Positions 1-10,795 of a DNA stretch of 64,000 bases are shown here, in pieces. The DNA is from Pterois miles (Eukaryota; Chordata; Actinopteri; Perciformes; Scorpaenidae): positions 23,472,001-23,536,000 of the forward strand of contig CAMQGK010000634.1 of NCBI GenBank assembly GCA_947000775.1, given 5' to 3'. Numbering within the stretch: the first letter of the stretch is position 1; each line of letters begins with the position of its first letter. Position numbers and translations under genes: made by a program. Under the pieces are notes generated by a model. The model did not search any database. It was given only the letters and a program-made list of their open reading frames with translations, and was not told where the DNA came from.

Positions 1-257
1 TAAAAATAATAAGAAAGGGCTGTTTAAGCTGTCGCCATGTGAAATCTTTGAGAAATTAGCCTATTTTATGATTAGTCTTTATTATTATCTGCAGTCAGCT
101 GATTGCATCTGTTTCAAAGCCTCGTTTATAGCTATTTTATTATTATCTCATTATTAAATATTTTATCGTAAATATCTGAACGCATGTCATTCATTTCCCC
201 CCATATTGATTCTTTCTTCAGCACTCTCTGAGCCCGTCGTGTAGCTCCAGCCCATAC

Positions 258-420
258 CGTCCAGCCTTGGTGATTATCATCTCTGTGCCAATCTCGTGGA
301 ACCGTTTCCACAGGTCTGATCCTTGCAGGTCCACCCGGGTTTCCTCTCCGCTGCCGGTTACCGGCGCCGCGCACAGAGCCACGGGCTGCGGGCTCTCCAG
401 CAGCGCGTCCTCGCTCTCTG
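258..420 (-). CDS. tbx18: tbx18 coding exon 2 (start of T-box)
   Basis: Read on the minus strand, the acceptor CCTGTGCAG precedes CAGAGAGCGAGG and the donor is GTATGG. The frame from exon 1 continues without a break: P-ESEDALLESP, then the T-box entry DLWKRFHEIGTEM and IITKAGR. The last two bases (CG) start an arginine codon completed by the next exon. The acceptor is a tandem CAG/CAG (NAGNAG), so two isoforms differing by one residue are possible. Confidence 0.92.
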
Positions 421-2070
421 CTGCACAGGAAAGAGGCGAGACATTAACACGGTTTCAATAGTTCAACCCATCCGAGCCAAGCGTTATTCTCTAGGATGCT
501 TCATCGTGTAACTCGTAGAAAAGGTTAAATACTCAATACAATAAGCATATCAGCATTACAGCAGGACGAACTCGGTTACGTGATCATCAAGTTGGCATAA
601 TGCATTTTGTATTTGACATAATGACTTATTAAATAGGCTAAATTATGATATTATGGTATATATATACATCATTACAGTGACTGCAGCAATAATGAAAAAA
701 AAAAACTTTCAACAGCCCACGAAAAATGCAAATTTTACAACACACTACAAGTTATTTATTGCAAGGAGATAAAAATGCTTTTAAGTCTCATGAATACACT
801 GCATTTGTAAGAATGTTGTAGTTTTATGTCTTTAAACTAAGGTCACCCCATACACTCAATACTGAATAGTATATTATGACACAGTAGAAAGATGGCAAGT
901 TTACTATGCAGTACACTCACTACTGAGCTCCAGTTTAATAATGATTTTCATGATGGAGTACTTAAATGCGTTTTAACATTGAGGGTCTGTTTAGAGGACA
1001 CAGTGGTGTTTATGTGTCTCACCGCTGTTGTTATTTGCGCTATTCAACACAGGCCTCGCCAAGTGGAAATTTATGGACATTAAACGTGGGCCTAACGAGC
1101 CAAACTAACACAAAGACAAATGCTCAGCCAAGTGCGTTTTTAAAACGCGCAGCAGATTTAAATCCTAATTTGTCAAGGCCCGGCCGGGTTTATGCTCTCT
1201 GCAGACCTCTTATAGCGTCCGTTCCGTGGTAGCTGCTCTGCCTTTATACGCTGCTAATTGGCGTGTTTATGATTGCAACACAACTCATAAAGCGTCTCAC
1301 ATTAGTCACACTCACACCGCTCATATTTACTAGACTACCGCCATATCATATCACATTTCCACTTTGAGGCTCTGACCAAAAGCCTTAATAATCATTATTT
1401 TTGCTTTATAATGTGGATATTTTGTGGTTTATTACGGATTTTGTTTCCCTTAGCAATACGCATAAGACAGCATGTGTGATAATGATGATGGTGGTGGTGG
1501 GAAAAATGCAGCTTTTTACTCAAAAATAAAAGTCAAAAAATAATAGCAGCAATTGGATTTTTAAAAAATAAGTAATTTGCTTAAAAGTAGTAATAATTTG
1601 CGCATGGTTTATGAAATAATTAGCTGGATTCTAGTCAAAAAGTTTGAAAACAATCACAACCTACCATGAGAAAGTATATAGTTTAAAGCAACATGGGCAT
1701 TATTTTAGATTTATTTTATAGTGTTGGGTAGTTTTGAAATGTTGCCATTACAAGGGCCTATTTTATGCACTAATTGTTCTATTGTTTATTTATTTAAATT
1801 ATTATTATTACCGACACTAATTCTGATTTACTTACGGGATCCGTCACTGGCACATTCCGCCTCGCTGCCCCGGTCGCTGGTGCACGCTCTGTCGGCTCTC
1901 GGCCCCGGGCTCCCGGTTAGATCAGAGACATCGGTTCCGTCCTCGTAACCGGGGGACACAGCATCCTCTCCGGCCGTCCTGCGCCTCTTCTCCGCTCCGA
2001 TCAGCGCCTCCACCGAGAATGCGTGCGCCTTGACGCTGAGGGCGCACGGGGACCGCCGCTTTTCTGCCAT
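258..2070 (-). CDS. tbx18: TBX18-type T-box transcription factor, 5' part (exons 1-2; gene continues off the left edge)
   Basis: T-box proteins are nuclear DNA-binding transcription factors; TBX18 acts as a repressor in heart, somite and urogenital mesenchyme. Two coding exons join in frame (235 nt + 163 nt = 132 codons plus 2 nt). The protein starts MAEKRRSPCALSVKAHAFSV. Residues 16-25 carry the HAFSVEALIG block shared by TBX15/18/22, an eh1-like Groucho-binding motif, followed by a basic KRRR stretch at 28-31. After an acidic, Ser/Pro-rich linker, residues 108-133 (VDLQGSDLWKRF, then EIGTEMIITKAGR) begin the T-box. The MAEKRRSP start and VDLQG entry favour TBX18 over TBX15 (MSERRRS-type) and TBX22. 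The linker looks shorter than in the mammalian protein as I recall it. Exons 3 onward, holding most of the DNA-binding domain, are outside the window. Confidence 0.93.
421..1835 (-). other. tbx18 intron 1
   Basis: A 1415-bp intron bounded by GTAAGT (from 1835) and a TGCAG acceptor at 421-423. It is AT-rich with short homopolymers and no recognisable interspersed repeat. Bases 1-257, next to the exon 2 donor, are the start of intron 2 and also show nothing codable. Confidence 0.85.
1836..2070 (-). CDS. tbx18: tbx18 coding exon 1
   Basis: The ATG (complement of 2068-2070) has an adenine-rich upstream context, GAGAGAAATGG, and is the first codon matching the family N-terminus. The open frame extends a little further upstream to 2121 but has no other in-frame ATG. 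The exon encodes residues 1-78, including the eh1-like HAFSVEALIG and the basic KRRR. It ends TCC C followed by the donor GTAAGT, leaving one base for the next codon. Confidence 0.92.
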
Positions 2071-2620
2071 TTCTCTCGGTCTACGGGACAGAGGAGCGAG
2101 AGGAAGGAAGGAGACGGTCACGAGCTAGCAGGGAGCAAGAAAAGTTCACAACGCGGACGTGTTCACAAAAAACAAAAAACAAAAAAAAAACGGGGAATCC
2201 ACAATGACAGTCCGGTGCTTTCTGCGCGAGGGTCAGTCCGTCCTCGAGCCGGAGTGCAGAGGAAACGGAGGGGGGGCCGGGACGAGCTGTACTAACGTCT
2301 CCGTTATCCGTGAGAGCCGTGCGGACTTTTGGAGAGTGTCAACAACCGGAGCTTAGAGCAGAGCAGGAGAAGGGGACCTGTCACTCACGACGCCGAGCAG
2401 CCAATCACGAGGAATCACAGCCCCCCGGAACTTTCCCCTGGTCCCGCCCGCTCAGGGGGTCGCTCGTGCCGCCTTATGTGGTAAAAGTAGAGCTAGTGAA
2501 TGAATCATGTCTTCAGGCGGAGGAGCGCGAGAAGCGTCCCTCTGGGGTCGACGCGCGCATTTTCACACACCGGCCCGACATGCTTTGCATATGTGACCAT
2601 TAGTGCCTCCGGCACGGTGG
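2071..2620 (-). promoter_or_regulatory. tbx18 5' UTR and CpG-rich promoter
   Basis: CpG density rises sharply from about 1840 to 2620 compared with the AT-rich flanks, as expected for a developmental gene promoter. Upstream of the start codon there is a CCAAT box on the plus strand at 2401-2405 (ATTGG on the gene strand) and a GC box (CCCGCCC) at 2443-2449. There is no clear TATA box at a suitable distance. The transcription start cannot be placed exactly and is probably between 2150 and 2390. Confidence 0.7.
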
Positions 2621-3299
2621 CCACTTGTGGATCCATCCGAGAAATATGCACCTCTGCAACATGTAGTGTGTCGCATAGGAAATGTTAGTGCATGTGATGA
2701 TCATTGAGAGGCCAAAATAAATCTAATTATGTTACTGGTGCTCTATATATGACCACTGGGCCTTATAGAAAGAAAACATATTTATATTTTTGTGTCCTAA
2801 TAGGCATGTTAAAATTTAACTTCTGAAATAGTTCTATGAAACGTGAGTGTCCAGACGTCATCCAACAATGTCCCATGTGGCAAACAGCAGAAATAGTCCC
2901 AAATAAAAGTTCTACATCATGAAATTATTACCTATAACAAGCTGTACCCTGTTAATCAACAAAAATACACCAATATGTATTTTTTTAAGTGCAGGCCATA
3001 TGGAGAGAAATATTGGTAACAGTATCCTCAGTGCGCAAAAACATAAAAAACATTGCATGAGAATCTGTAACTGCACTAAAATAAAACAGCATAGTTTATC
3101 AGAACCAGGCCATACCAATTTAATGATGATTAATTATCAGTATAGGCTTTCAGTGATTGCTGTTTATTATTTTGGTTTGAAAATAAAAGTGAGCTAATAA
3201 AATACTGAGTCAGTAAATGAAGTTATCGGATTCTAGGCCACAGTTATGATTAAGATATGGATCTTTGGAGATTTAATGTACAACCAGCTTGAAGTGAGA
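2621..3299. other. Intergenic, no feature seen
   Basis: AT-rich single-copy-looking DNA upstream of tbx18. No recognisable repeat or exon. Confidence 0.5.
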
Positions 3300-3480
3300 G
3301 GTGAGTTGAATTATCTCCGTGTCATCTTCGACACTGTCGAGGCCGCGTAAAAGAGCGTGTGGTGACGCGGGGAATGCGCATTGGTGCTGATGTGTGTAGA
3401 GGCTCAGAGGGGAGGGGGGGCTATAAATAAACAGGGGAGTGAGGCCGTGAATGTGCGCGCGTAAATCTCATTTCTTGATG
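3300..3480 (+). promoter_or_regulatory. GC-rich patch with a consensus TATA box upstream of tbx18
   Basis: A GC-richer stretch about 1.3 kb upstream of the tbx18 ATG ends in a run of G followed by TATAAATA at 3422-3429 on the plus strand, with CpG-containing sequence on both sides. This could be the core promoter of a divergent non-coding transcript or part of an enhancer. There is no ORF downstream that I recognise. Confidence 0.3.
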
Positions 3481-3900
3481 GCCCTGTTAAGAGCCAGATT
3501 CCATACTGACCGCAAAACAGATATTTCTCTAATTAACCCGCCAATCTGCTACTTAGCAACGTCTTTTTTTAATAATTGAATTTGATGACGTGAAACGCCA
3601 TTAGTGACATCAGGATTTCATTAATATTTTCTTAAAGTTTCCTACTTGCTTCAGCGATGTTTCCTCCAGCTAAAATCACTGCAGAGCTCGAGGCCTCTGG
3701 CGGCTTGTTGGTTAAATAAACGACACGTCTCCATCGTTTATTGGCTTAAATTCAGTGTAAATGATTGGACGTCAAGGGGAAGGCCCGCGCACATATCAGC
3801 GTGGGTTATCGGATCAAAAGCCCCGTGTTTCGCTTCCCGTGGGCTCTCAAGAATGTCTTATTTATTAATGACTCCGTGAGAGTTAAATGGAGTAAACGCT
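3480..3900. promoter_or_regulatory. Candidate conserved non-coding block
   Basis: Complex, non-repetitive sequence with homeodomain-type TAATTA-like words and CRE-like TGACGTGA (about 3583) and TGACATCA motifs (about 3605). It has no coding potential. Its position upstream of a developmental regulator suggests an enhancer, but only alignment to other fish could show this. Confidence 0.25.
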
Positions 3901-5261
3901 CTGTTGGAAACAGCTTCGATCCAACATAACTTATATCTTAACCTTGGCATAAATAACCTCCAAACTTTTATAACTAAATGGTTAAACGTGCTATGCAGAC
4001 AATCAAAAACACAGATAATCAGAAGGATGATTTTAATAATATGATGTTAATTATTATTATTATTAGTTACCTCTTAATTACTGTTACGCAAATTCTATTT
4101 TACAGTTATAATATAAATATAAATTAAAAACTTAACATACTTCCAGTAACATTTTAGCAAAATAACTTTAATTAAAATAAATATTTTTTTTACATATAAT
4201 GGAGAAACAAAAGTTGAGATGTAATTAAGATTTTTAATTGACGTTGCATTAAATATGAGTTTAAAAACGGGCATTTAATTTCATTCTTAACAAAATGAAG
4301 ATACAGTTTTAATGTTCAAAATTTTAGGTGGAAAAATTAAAACTTTTACAATGGAAAAAAGACCCGATAAATATTGCCATCTTGGAATTAATAAAAATAA
4401 TAATAACAATTCTACTTATATTTTCAATGTGTTATTGGTAGGTTAATTTAATGAGATAGAATAATTAGATTATATTTCATAAACATTAAGCTCCGTGGCC
4501 TTTAACAGTTCGGATAAATGGCTGGTTCAGCACAGTACCAGGACTCTGAGTCTCATTAGGCCGACCACTTTAATCTTATTACAATTGGGGCGGTTTCGAT
4601 TTAATAATATGAACAGTTGTTGACTTCAATCAGTCCTCAGCAAGAAACACATTTAAGTCTGTAGCCTCATAGATGTCGCGCGCTTTTGTAATAAAATCAC
4701 AAATTTTGTAACCAATTATTTTGTATTTTTATGGTTCATCAGCAGGTGCACTGGTCATTAGTGTAGTAGAGATCACTATGTCATCTGCCATTGGTGTATA
4801 ATTGTTAAATACCTTCAAATATTATAATAATGTCATAGATACTTTATAGCCTAATAATAGCCTAATGCTTCTATGATCACACACACGGCACAACAACCCA
4901 GGAACATAGACACAGCCGTTAACACAGTAAAACGTGCAGCCCATTGTTTACCAGAGGTATACCTCCACATGAGGCAGTTTTTACCCCCATCGGTTATCTA
5001 ACATCCAAAAATAAAGTCACTGATATCCGCCTACCTATGGCCGAGATGACCGGGACGCGTTTTGACGCGTTATAGAAATGAATTTTCTTTGTTTGTGGTT
5101 AGCCGATGAGTCACAGTGTTCCTCTGCAAATGCATTGGACCAAAAATAAAATAAAATAAAATTAATTAATTAAATAAATAAATAAATAGTGAAGCCCTCT
5201 GTCGTCTATTATATTTTATATATTGCACATTAGTAACTGGAAAACAAATCTTGGGCCTTGA

Positions 5262-5263
<2 letters not shown>
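3901..5263. other. AT-rich intergenic DNA
   Basis: Very AT-rich with ATT and AAT runs (about 4030-4070, 4390-4410). A more complex island at 4490-4630 with AATTAGA-like and CCTTTAAC words could be regulatory. No exon or recognised transposon. Confidence 0.4.

Positions 5264-5314
<51 letters not shown>
5264..5314 (+). repeat. (ATT)n microsatellite
   Basis: Uninterrupted trinucleotide run of about 17 units. Confidence 0.98.
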
Positions 5315-5779
5315 TCTTTCAGGCTGTGTGGGTAAGACCCTCTCACAGGCCTACTGCTGTGCCAGCTCTGAACTTGATTGGACAAACATCTTAAAAAACG
5401 CTGTAATCTGAGCATTAATTTCGCAGCCTTTTTTCGTGTATGTAAAATTAAAAATAGGCTATATTTGTGTCAAACAAGTGTAAATCACAGGTTGCCCACG
5501 GAGGGCTTCTACTCCATTCATGGGACTTCATTCATGGTGCGTGTCTTGCTGCGCTGCTGGTGTTGGCTCTGGCTGTTGTTTTGATTTATTACTGCGTGGA
5601 CTTAAACCGCCTTTTTGTGCGAAGTTGAACAATTAGGCAAGGACTCATGAACTGAATTTGACGAATTAATAACGAATTTCAGATAAGTCAGTTGAATAAT
5701 AGGCCTAATAATATATATTGAGTCTAATGATAATACATAGGCTGCATTTTTATAATTTCGTTATCCTAGGGACACAGTT

Positions 5780-6090
5780 TTAAACGGTGTCTAGTATTTA
5801 CTTACAGGTGTGGGTGTACCTGATGGGTTTAACGGCGTAATTCAGCCAATCAGGGCGCGGCCCATTTATTCAGGTTTTAAACGTCCGTTTTGTCACAGTG
5901 AAGGTGGGCGTAACCCACTGCGCGCTGAATAGGCTGTTTATTAAAAACCTTTTGACATAATTACCTGCGAGCTTTGAAGGGACGCGGGGCCGGGTAAAAG
6001 TGGCGTGGCAGGGGAGTCTGGCTAATACATTGTTAACAGTTATTTAGCGCGTGCTAATGGGCACGTGGCTCACTGCCAGGGCTTTTATGG
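5780..6090. promoter_or_regulatory. GC-rich island with CCAAT box and paired E-boxes
   Basis: A GC- and CpG-rich island in AT-rich surroundings, 3.7-4 kb upstream of tbx18. It contains CAGGTG at 5805-5810 facing ACCTG at 5818-5822 (a bipartite E-box arrangement that also includes an AGGTGTG T-box half-site), and CCAAT at 5846-5850. There is no coding frame. An enhancer or alternative promoter is a reasonable guess. Confidence 0.3.
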
Positions 6091-6107
6091 CGGAAGTGGC
6101 ATGAGCG

Positions 6108-6132
6108 GTGTGTGTGTGTAGTGTGTGTGTGT

Positions 6133-6206
<74 letters not shown>
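6108..6206 (+). repeat. Compound (TG)n(GA)n microsatellite
   Basis: TG repeats to about 6176, then GA repeats to 6206. The Cys/Val and Arg/Glu open frames across it are artefacts. Confidence 0.97.
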
Positions 6207-6208
<2 letters not shown>

Positions 6209-6233
6209 ACAATACAGTAGTAATATAAGAGAA

Positions 6234-6515
6234 AAAAAAAATCTAATTGTAAATCCAGTTTTATTGTCACACACCAGCTACACAGCACAGTGAAACTTAG
6301 CTACTGCATTTAACCCATCCTGCAGTAGGCAGCTACTATACAGCACCCGGGGGTTGGTGCCTTGCTCAAAGGCCCATTGGCAGTACCCAGGAGGCAACCT
6401 GGCACCTCTCCAACTACCAGTCAACACTCGGTACTTTGTCTATATGGGGACTTGAACTGGTGACCCTCCAGTTCCCCGAGCCAAGTCCCCACCTACTGAG
6501 CTACTACCACCCTGA
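6234..6515 (-). mobile_element. tRNA-derived SINE (family 2), minus strand
   Basis: On the minus strand it reads a tRNA-like head, GGTAGTAGCTCAGTAGGTGG, then GGTTCAAGTCC-like box B sequence near the middle of the head, GCACCAACCCCC, and a tail with ACAATAAAACTGGATTT. The same family occurs at 16268-16565 and 26407-26706, and the alignment runs through most of the length. Pol III transcription is expected from the A/B boxes. Confidence 0.75.
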
Positions 6516-6631
6516 TTTTAAAGGAAAAAGTGATAGCCTGCATCTTTACTCGGCAGCTATTTTCAATTAAGTCAGTTAAATTAAATAAACTAATAAATTA
6601 AATCAGTTTGAATCATTTTTGAAGGAAAAAA

Positions 6632-6634
<3 letters not shown>

Positions 6635-6703
<69 letters not shown>

Positions 6704-6749
6704 TATATATATGTGTGTATATATATGTGTATATATACATACACACATA

Positions 6750-6822
<73 letters not shown>

Positions 6823-6838
6823 ATATATATATATATAT
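6635..6838 (+). repeat. (TA)n / (TG)n compound microsatellite
   Basis: Long TA runs with short CACA/TGTG islands that make the centre partly self-complementary. Such arrays are prone to collapse in assemblies. Confidence 0.97.
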
Positions 6839-6932
6839 AAACCAGAAAATATTCACATTTAAAAAGCTAGAATAATATATATATATATATATATATTATT
6901 CTAGCTTTTTAAATGTGAATATTTTCTGGTTT
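6839..6932. repeat. Perfect 94-bp palindrome
   Basis: Bases 6839-6932 equal their own reverse complement with no mismatch: 47-bp arms, the outer roughly 32 bp of each arm being non-microsatellite sequence (AACCAGAAAATATTCAC and so on) and the centre TA repeats. The right arm runs on naturally into the repeat that follows at 6933; the left arm is an exact inverted copy of it. Confidence 0.97.
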
Positions 6933-7110
6933 CTTTACTCCTCTGTGACAATAAAATGAATATCTTTGAGTTGTGGACAAAACAAGACATTTGAGGACGT
7001 CATCTGACACCAATCAACATTTCTCACCGTTTTATAGGCCAAACAACTAATCAGTTAATCAAGACAATAATCAACAATAAAAATAATCATTAATTGCCGC
7101 ACTAAATGTG
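6933..7110 (+). repeat. Fragment of interspersed teleost repeat
   Basis: Begins TTTACTCCTCTGTGACAAT and continues through GTTGTGGACAAAACAAGAC to TAATCAACAATAAAAATAA. I recognise the phrasing from a repeat common in teleost genomes but cannot name it. Its 5' part includes the right arm of the palindrome. Confidence 0.55.
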
Positions 7111-7571
7111 TCATTGCAGGGTAAACACAGGTCTAATTGATCAAACTGATTATGGTTCCCTACTGTTTAGTGTTTCACAGCCATTCCAGTGAGCCAGCAT
7201 GTACAATACCAGCAGAGAGTATAGAAGCAAAGACATAAAACTCTTTTGTTTTTGTCAACAGCCACTGTTGCCATTTTGGACTGAAACTGAATTATATTTA
7301 TCATATTTTATTGTTCAACACAGGCCATTTTGCCAATATGACAATAGACTAGAAATAATGTTGGTTTACTTTTGTACGGCATTTTTTAGGCGGACGTTTT
7401 ACTGGCGTCTGGTTATCACTTTTAGTCCAAATGCTGCTGGGCACTGATGTTGCAGTGGAACGAATAAATTGGCTTTCACTTCTTGGTAATATAAATGTGC
7501 TCTGATATCAGGGCCATATTTCATGTAATTAATTACACCTGTGTTTACACCTGTGTTTACCCTGCAGTGAC
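7111..7571. mobile_element. Candidate MITE with about 25-bp terminal inverted repeats
   Basis: The left end TCATTGCAGGGTAAACACAG matches the reverse complement of the right end, where GTTTACCCTGCAGTGA ends at about 7570. The right arm contains an internal tandem copy of ACACCTGTGTTT. The 460-bp unit has no transposase frame. I see no second copy in the window, so the family is unproven. Confidence 0.5.
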
Positions 7572-9230
7572 AGTCAAAATGGCTGCTGTGAAGAAGGTAT
7601 GTGATCCGGGGAGTGTAGTCAAACAGCAGACCGACATACTGTAGTAATATAAACAGAGAGAAATGCAGCATCCAGCTTCAACCATCTGCCTCCTCAGGGG
7701 TCACCCGTCACCCTCTCGGCACGTCCTGGGAGGCCCAGTCCCGGACAAGATCCCCCGTATGGCTCCACTGGGGAGAGTCATAACTTGAACTCCGTGTCTG
7801 TGTGCAGTTGTGCCAACACTGCAAAGCAAACGGCCGCCAGGGCCCCTGTGAGCGTATCTTGCTTATGCTGGCCCAGAGTCGCTCGTCATCCAAGTGAAGT
7901 GACCCCTGCTTTCTTTCATAAAGTTAACCTTCCATTGAAAACGGGGTATTTACTGACGCGCTTGATAGGAATTGATGGATCTATGACATTTATTGAATAT
8001 TTTTTTACGAGCCAGTTCTAGTCGTGACGCCGTTTACTCAGGCCTCCGTGCGCCTCGGATGTTATTCAAGTTGAACTCCTGCTCTGGCCTGCAAATGCTT
8101 GTCTGATATTTATACACACACACACACACACACAGATAGAAAGAAAGGAAGGGAGACCCAGATGACTCAAACTCTGCAGCTCTGAGTTACAGCCCGAAGC
8201 TGCTGGACTCGCGTCGGATTCATTCGCAGATCAAAAAATGCATTGCTGAGTTAAGCCAGGTCTGTCACTACACAGACTATCACATCATTATTTTAACAAG
8301 ATCAAACTGAAATGCATTTAGGACAGTTCTTTTCACTGTCCATAAATACTTTTTATCAATGCCAAAAGCTTTAACAGAATATCTCACATCCATTAAGCAA
8401 AAATCAACATTTAGAAGTTGTAGATGGGAGAGGGAGCAGTACGCCAAAACTGGAATGATGGTGGGAGTAAAAGAAAAGGAGGAATTATCTCTGTATGCAG
8501 CACATTTGTTTATATGTTTTAACCCATTTCATTTTAAAGTATTTGTAACCAAAAATTAGCTGGGAATTTAATCTTTAAAAGTGTTTGTGTGATCTCTTGC
8601 ATCCACAGTAAAGCTACACAGATTGAAGTGATGCTTTGAAAACATCTCATTTATTTTACGATGGCAAACTGGCACATACAGTCCATCCCATATTAGTATG
8701 GTTTTGTCATTTTAGGACAAACATTAAGTATTTAAAGACGATTAAACGTTATTGTTCCTCTCACCAGTTCAACGATTCTGGTATTTATTGTCAGTTTTAA
8801 CTGTGCTTTGAGAGAGTTATGGGTTCAGGCTTATCATGAGATCCAGTCTTATTTGTTGGCTCATCATACATGCAGTCTGGTGCTGGTTTAAATGTTCCAC
8901 ATTTTACATTTTCTGATATTAAAACACTGTTATGGAGATTTGCTGTAGAGTTATTAAGACAGAGTGAGAAACCAGATGTGATTTTTTTTTTTTCAGGGCA
9001 GAAGAGCGAAGAAGTGGTAGCTAGGGGTTGCTCGGGTGTTATTATGGATAGAGATTAGTTTGGTAAAACAAAAAAAAACACATTTGTCTGGGTGTAACAG
9101 GAATCACTTTCTCAATAAAGGTCGCTAATTTGCCCAAATTAAGCTAATTTTCATGGATTTCAGGCAAAGTAATGTTGGTGCCAAAGTGGGGTTGCGTTGC
9201 AGCAGTACTGGAAGATTTTTGAATGGATAA
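7572..9230. other. Intergenic, no feature except a short (CA)n
   Basis: Mixed single-copy-looking sequence with a short CA run at 8112-8134. No exon with matching splice signals and protein similarity was seen. Confidence 0.4.
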
Positions 9231-9234
9231 CAAC

Positions 9235-9650
9235 TACGCTATCCAAGGATGCTTTCAAATATGTGTGTACCACTCAGCCTCCACGTCTGAAAAGTGAAGC
9301 CAGTGAGGAAATGGTTTAAACTTGTTTTCTTTCTAACAGCCAGCAGGAGGCGACTCCTCTGGTTGCAAAAAAAAAGTCTGATTGTATAGAAGTCTATGAG
9401 AAAATGAGCCTTTGTAAACATGAGTTTATGGTCTCAGTCACTAGTTTCAAGTCTTTTTCAACACAGCATGATGTTCATTTAGTAAATTCTGGTCCTATTA
9501 GGAGTAAAATAGACCATAAAGCAGGGGACGCTTTAGGGCATGGCTACTTTGTGATTGACAGGTCGCTGCCACAGTCTGGGAGTTGTCCATGTTTTCGTCG
9601 TAGCACTTTAACCCATTCACACTGTGTTTTCAGTTAATTTTCAGTCCAGC
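9235..9650 (+). repeat. Interspersed repeat, CCCCCTGCTGG family (copy 1)
   Basis: Contains CTGAAAAGTGAAGCCAGTG, AGCCAGCAGGAGGCGACTCC, GTCTATGAGAAAATGAG, ACATGAGTTTATGGTCT and TGATTGACAGGTCGCTGCCA in the same order as the copy at 28890-29600, and in reverse order and orientation in the copies at 34870-35429 and 43836-44865. Non-coding; a non-autonomous element common in teleosts, class not certain. Confidence 0.75.
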
Positions 9651-9725
9651 ATTCGGTCTGTGGTACCACTGTAGGTAAATGAGGAAAGTTATTGATACAA
9701 ATTATCCTTCATGGAAGGAATGGTT

Positions 9726-10101
9726 GGGCTGCACGGTGGTGCAGTGGTTAGCGCTGTCGCCTCACAGCAAGAGGGTCGCAGGTTTGAATCCGGGCTTGGG
9801 ACTCTTCTGTGTGGAGTTTGCATGTTCTCCCCGTGTAAGCGTGGGTTTTCTCCGGGTACTCCGGCTTCCTCCCACCGTCCAAAGACATGCTGTTTAGGTT
9901 AATTGATGACTCTAAATTGCCCGTAGGTGTGGATGTGAGTGTGAATGGTTGTCTGTCTATATGTTGTCTGTCTCTATGTGCCCTCTGATGGACTGGCGAC
10001 CTGTCCAGGGTGAACCCCGCCTTCGCCCAATGCCAGCTGGGATCGGCTCCAGCCCCCCCGCGACCCCTAACGGGATAAACAGTTGACGATGGATGGATGG
10101 T
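9726..10101 (+). mobile_element. V-core SINE, full length, with 10-bp target-site duplication
   Basis: The tRNA-like head GGGCTGCACGGTGGTGCAG has an A box (TGGTTAGCGCTG) and a B-box-like GGTTTGAATCC. The vertebrate V-SINE core follows (GAGTTTGCATGTTCTCC, CTTCCTCCCACCGTCCAAAG, ACATGC), then a 3' end (GACTGGCGACCTGTCCAGG) and a (GATG)n tail. It is flanked by AGGAATGGTT at 9716-9725 and again at 10102-10111. The perfect duplication suggests a fairly recent insertion. Confidence 0.9.
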
Positions 10102-10141
10102 AGGAATGGTTATGTAGCTGTGCTGTATGTCATTTACTTTA

Positions 10142-10795
10142 AACTTAAAGCAGCACTGGGTAGAACTGGAGCAAATATGATTTTAAAAGGTTATTTTTAT
10201 AGGATGGTCACTATATCCTGACAGTAGTACATGAGACAGGTAATCTGAAAAATATTCATATGTCTCTGTTTCCTCCAGTGATCCTAACGGCATCTGCAAG
10301 GTTTAATAGACCAGAGGAAAACTAACAATCAGAACTGAGCTGGAGTCTGCCGTCTCTCAGCAGCTGTCAATCACTCATGAACTTTGACCAAACGGTCAAA
10401 CTAGGCAGCGTTGATCAACTATGGATCAATATTCTGTTACTGTAATGCCTATTTCTAACATCAAATGTTTTCAAAAACATCTCGTGGTAACTGTTTAGCT
10501 GTAAAATGAGAAAGTTTGTGACCTGGCAGCCATATTGAGACCGGTTGAGGAAATACCAAGCACCGCCCACCAGCTGGAGCATAGCCAATAGGAACGCTCT
10601 CTGTGAAATGACCTGTGACTGATCAAAGTCTCCCATTGGGCTAGATTTTTTAAAACCTGAAAACAGCCATGAGGAGATGCAGAAGTCTAGATTTCTCTCA
10701 GAACATGTGAATTACAATATGCTTAAAGATTATTACGAAATTTTTGTCCAGTGATGCCAAAAACGTTCTGCCTACCCTCGCTTTTAATCAGGTCA
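10142..10795 (-). mobile_element. Foldback/MITE family C (copy 1)
   Basis: Starts TTAAAGCAGCACTGGGTAG and ends with the inverse GTTCTGCCTACCCTCGCTTTAA. Inside, the sequence is partly self-complementary (AGCTGTCAATCACTCATGA, AACTGTTTAGCTGTAAAATG, CAAGCACCGCCCACC). Homologous copies are at 21634-22201, 26230-27447 (interrupted), 58712-59452 and 61128-61495. No transposase is encoded. The termini and palindromic build suggest a non-autonomous DNA transposon. Confidence 0.75.

Noticed and set aside
6590..6856. Ile/Tyr-rich open frames
   Set aside because: Translations of a TA/TG microsatellite.
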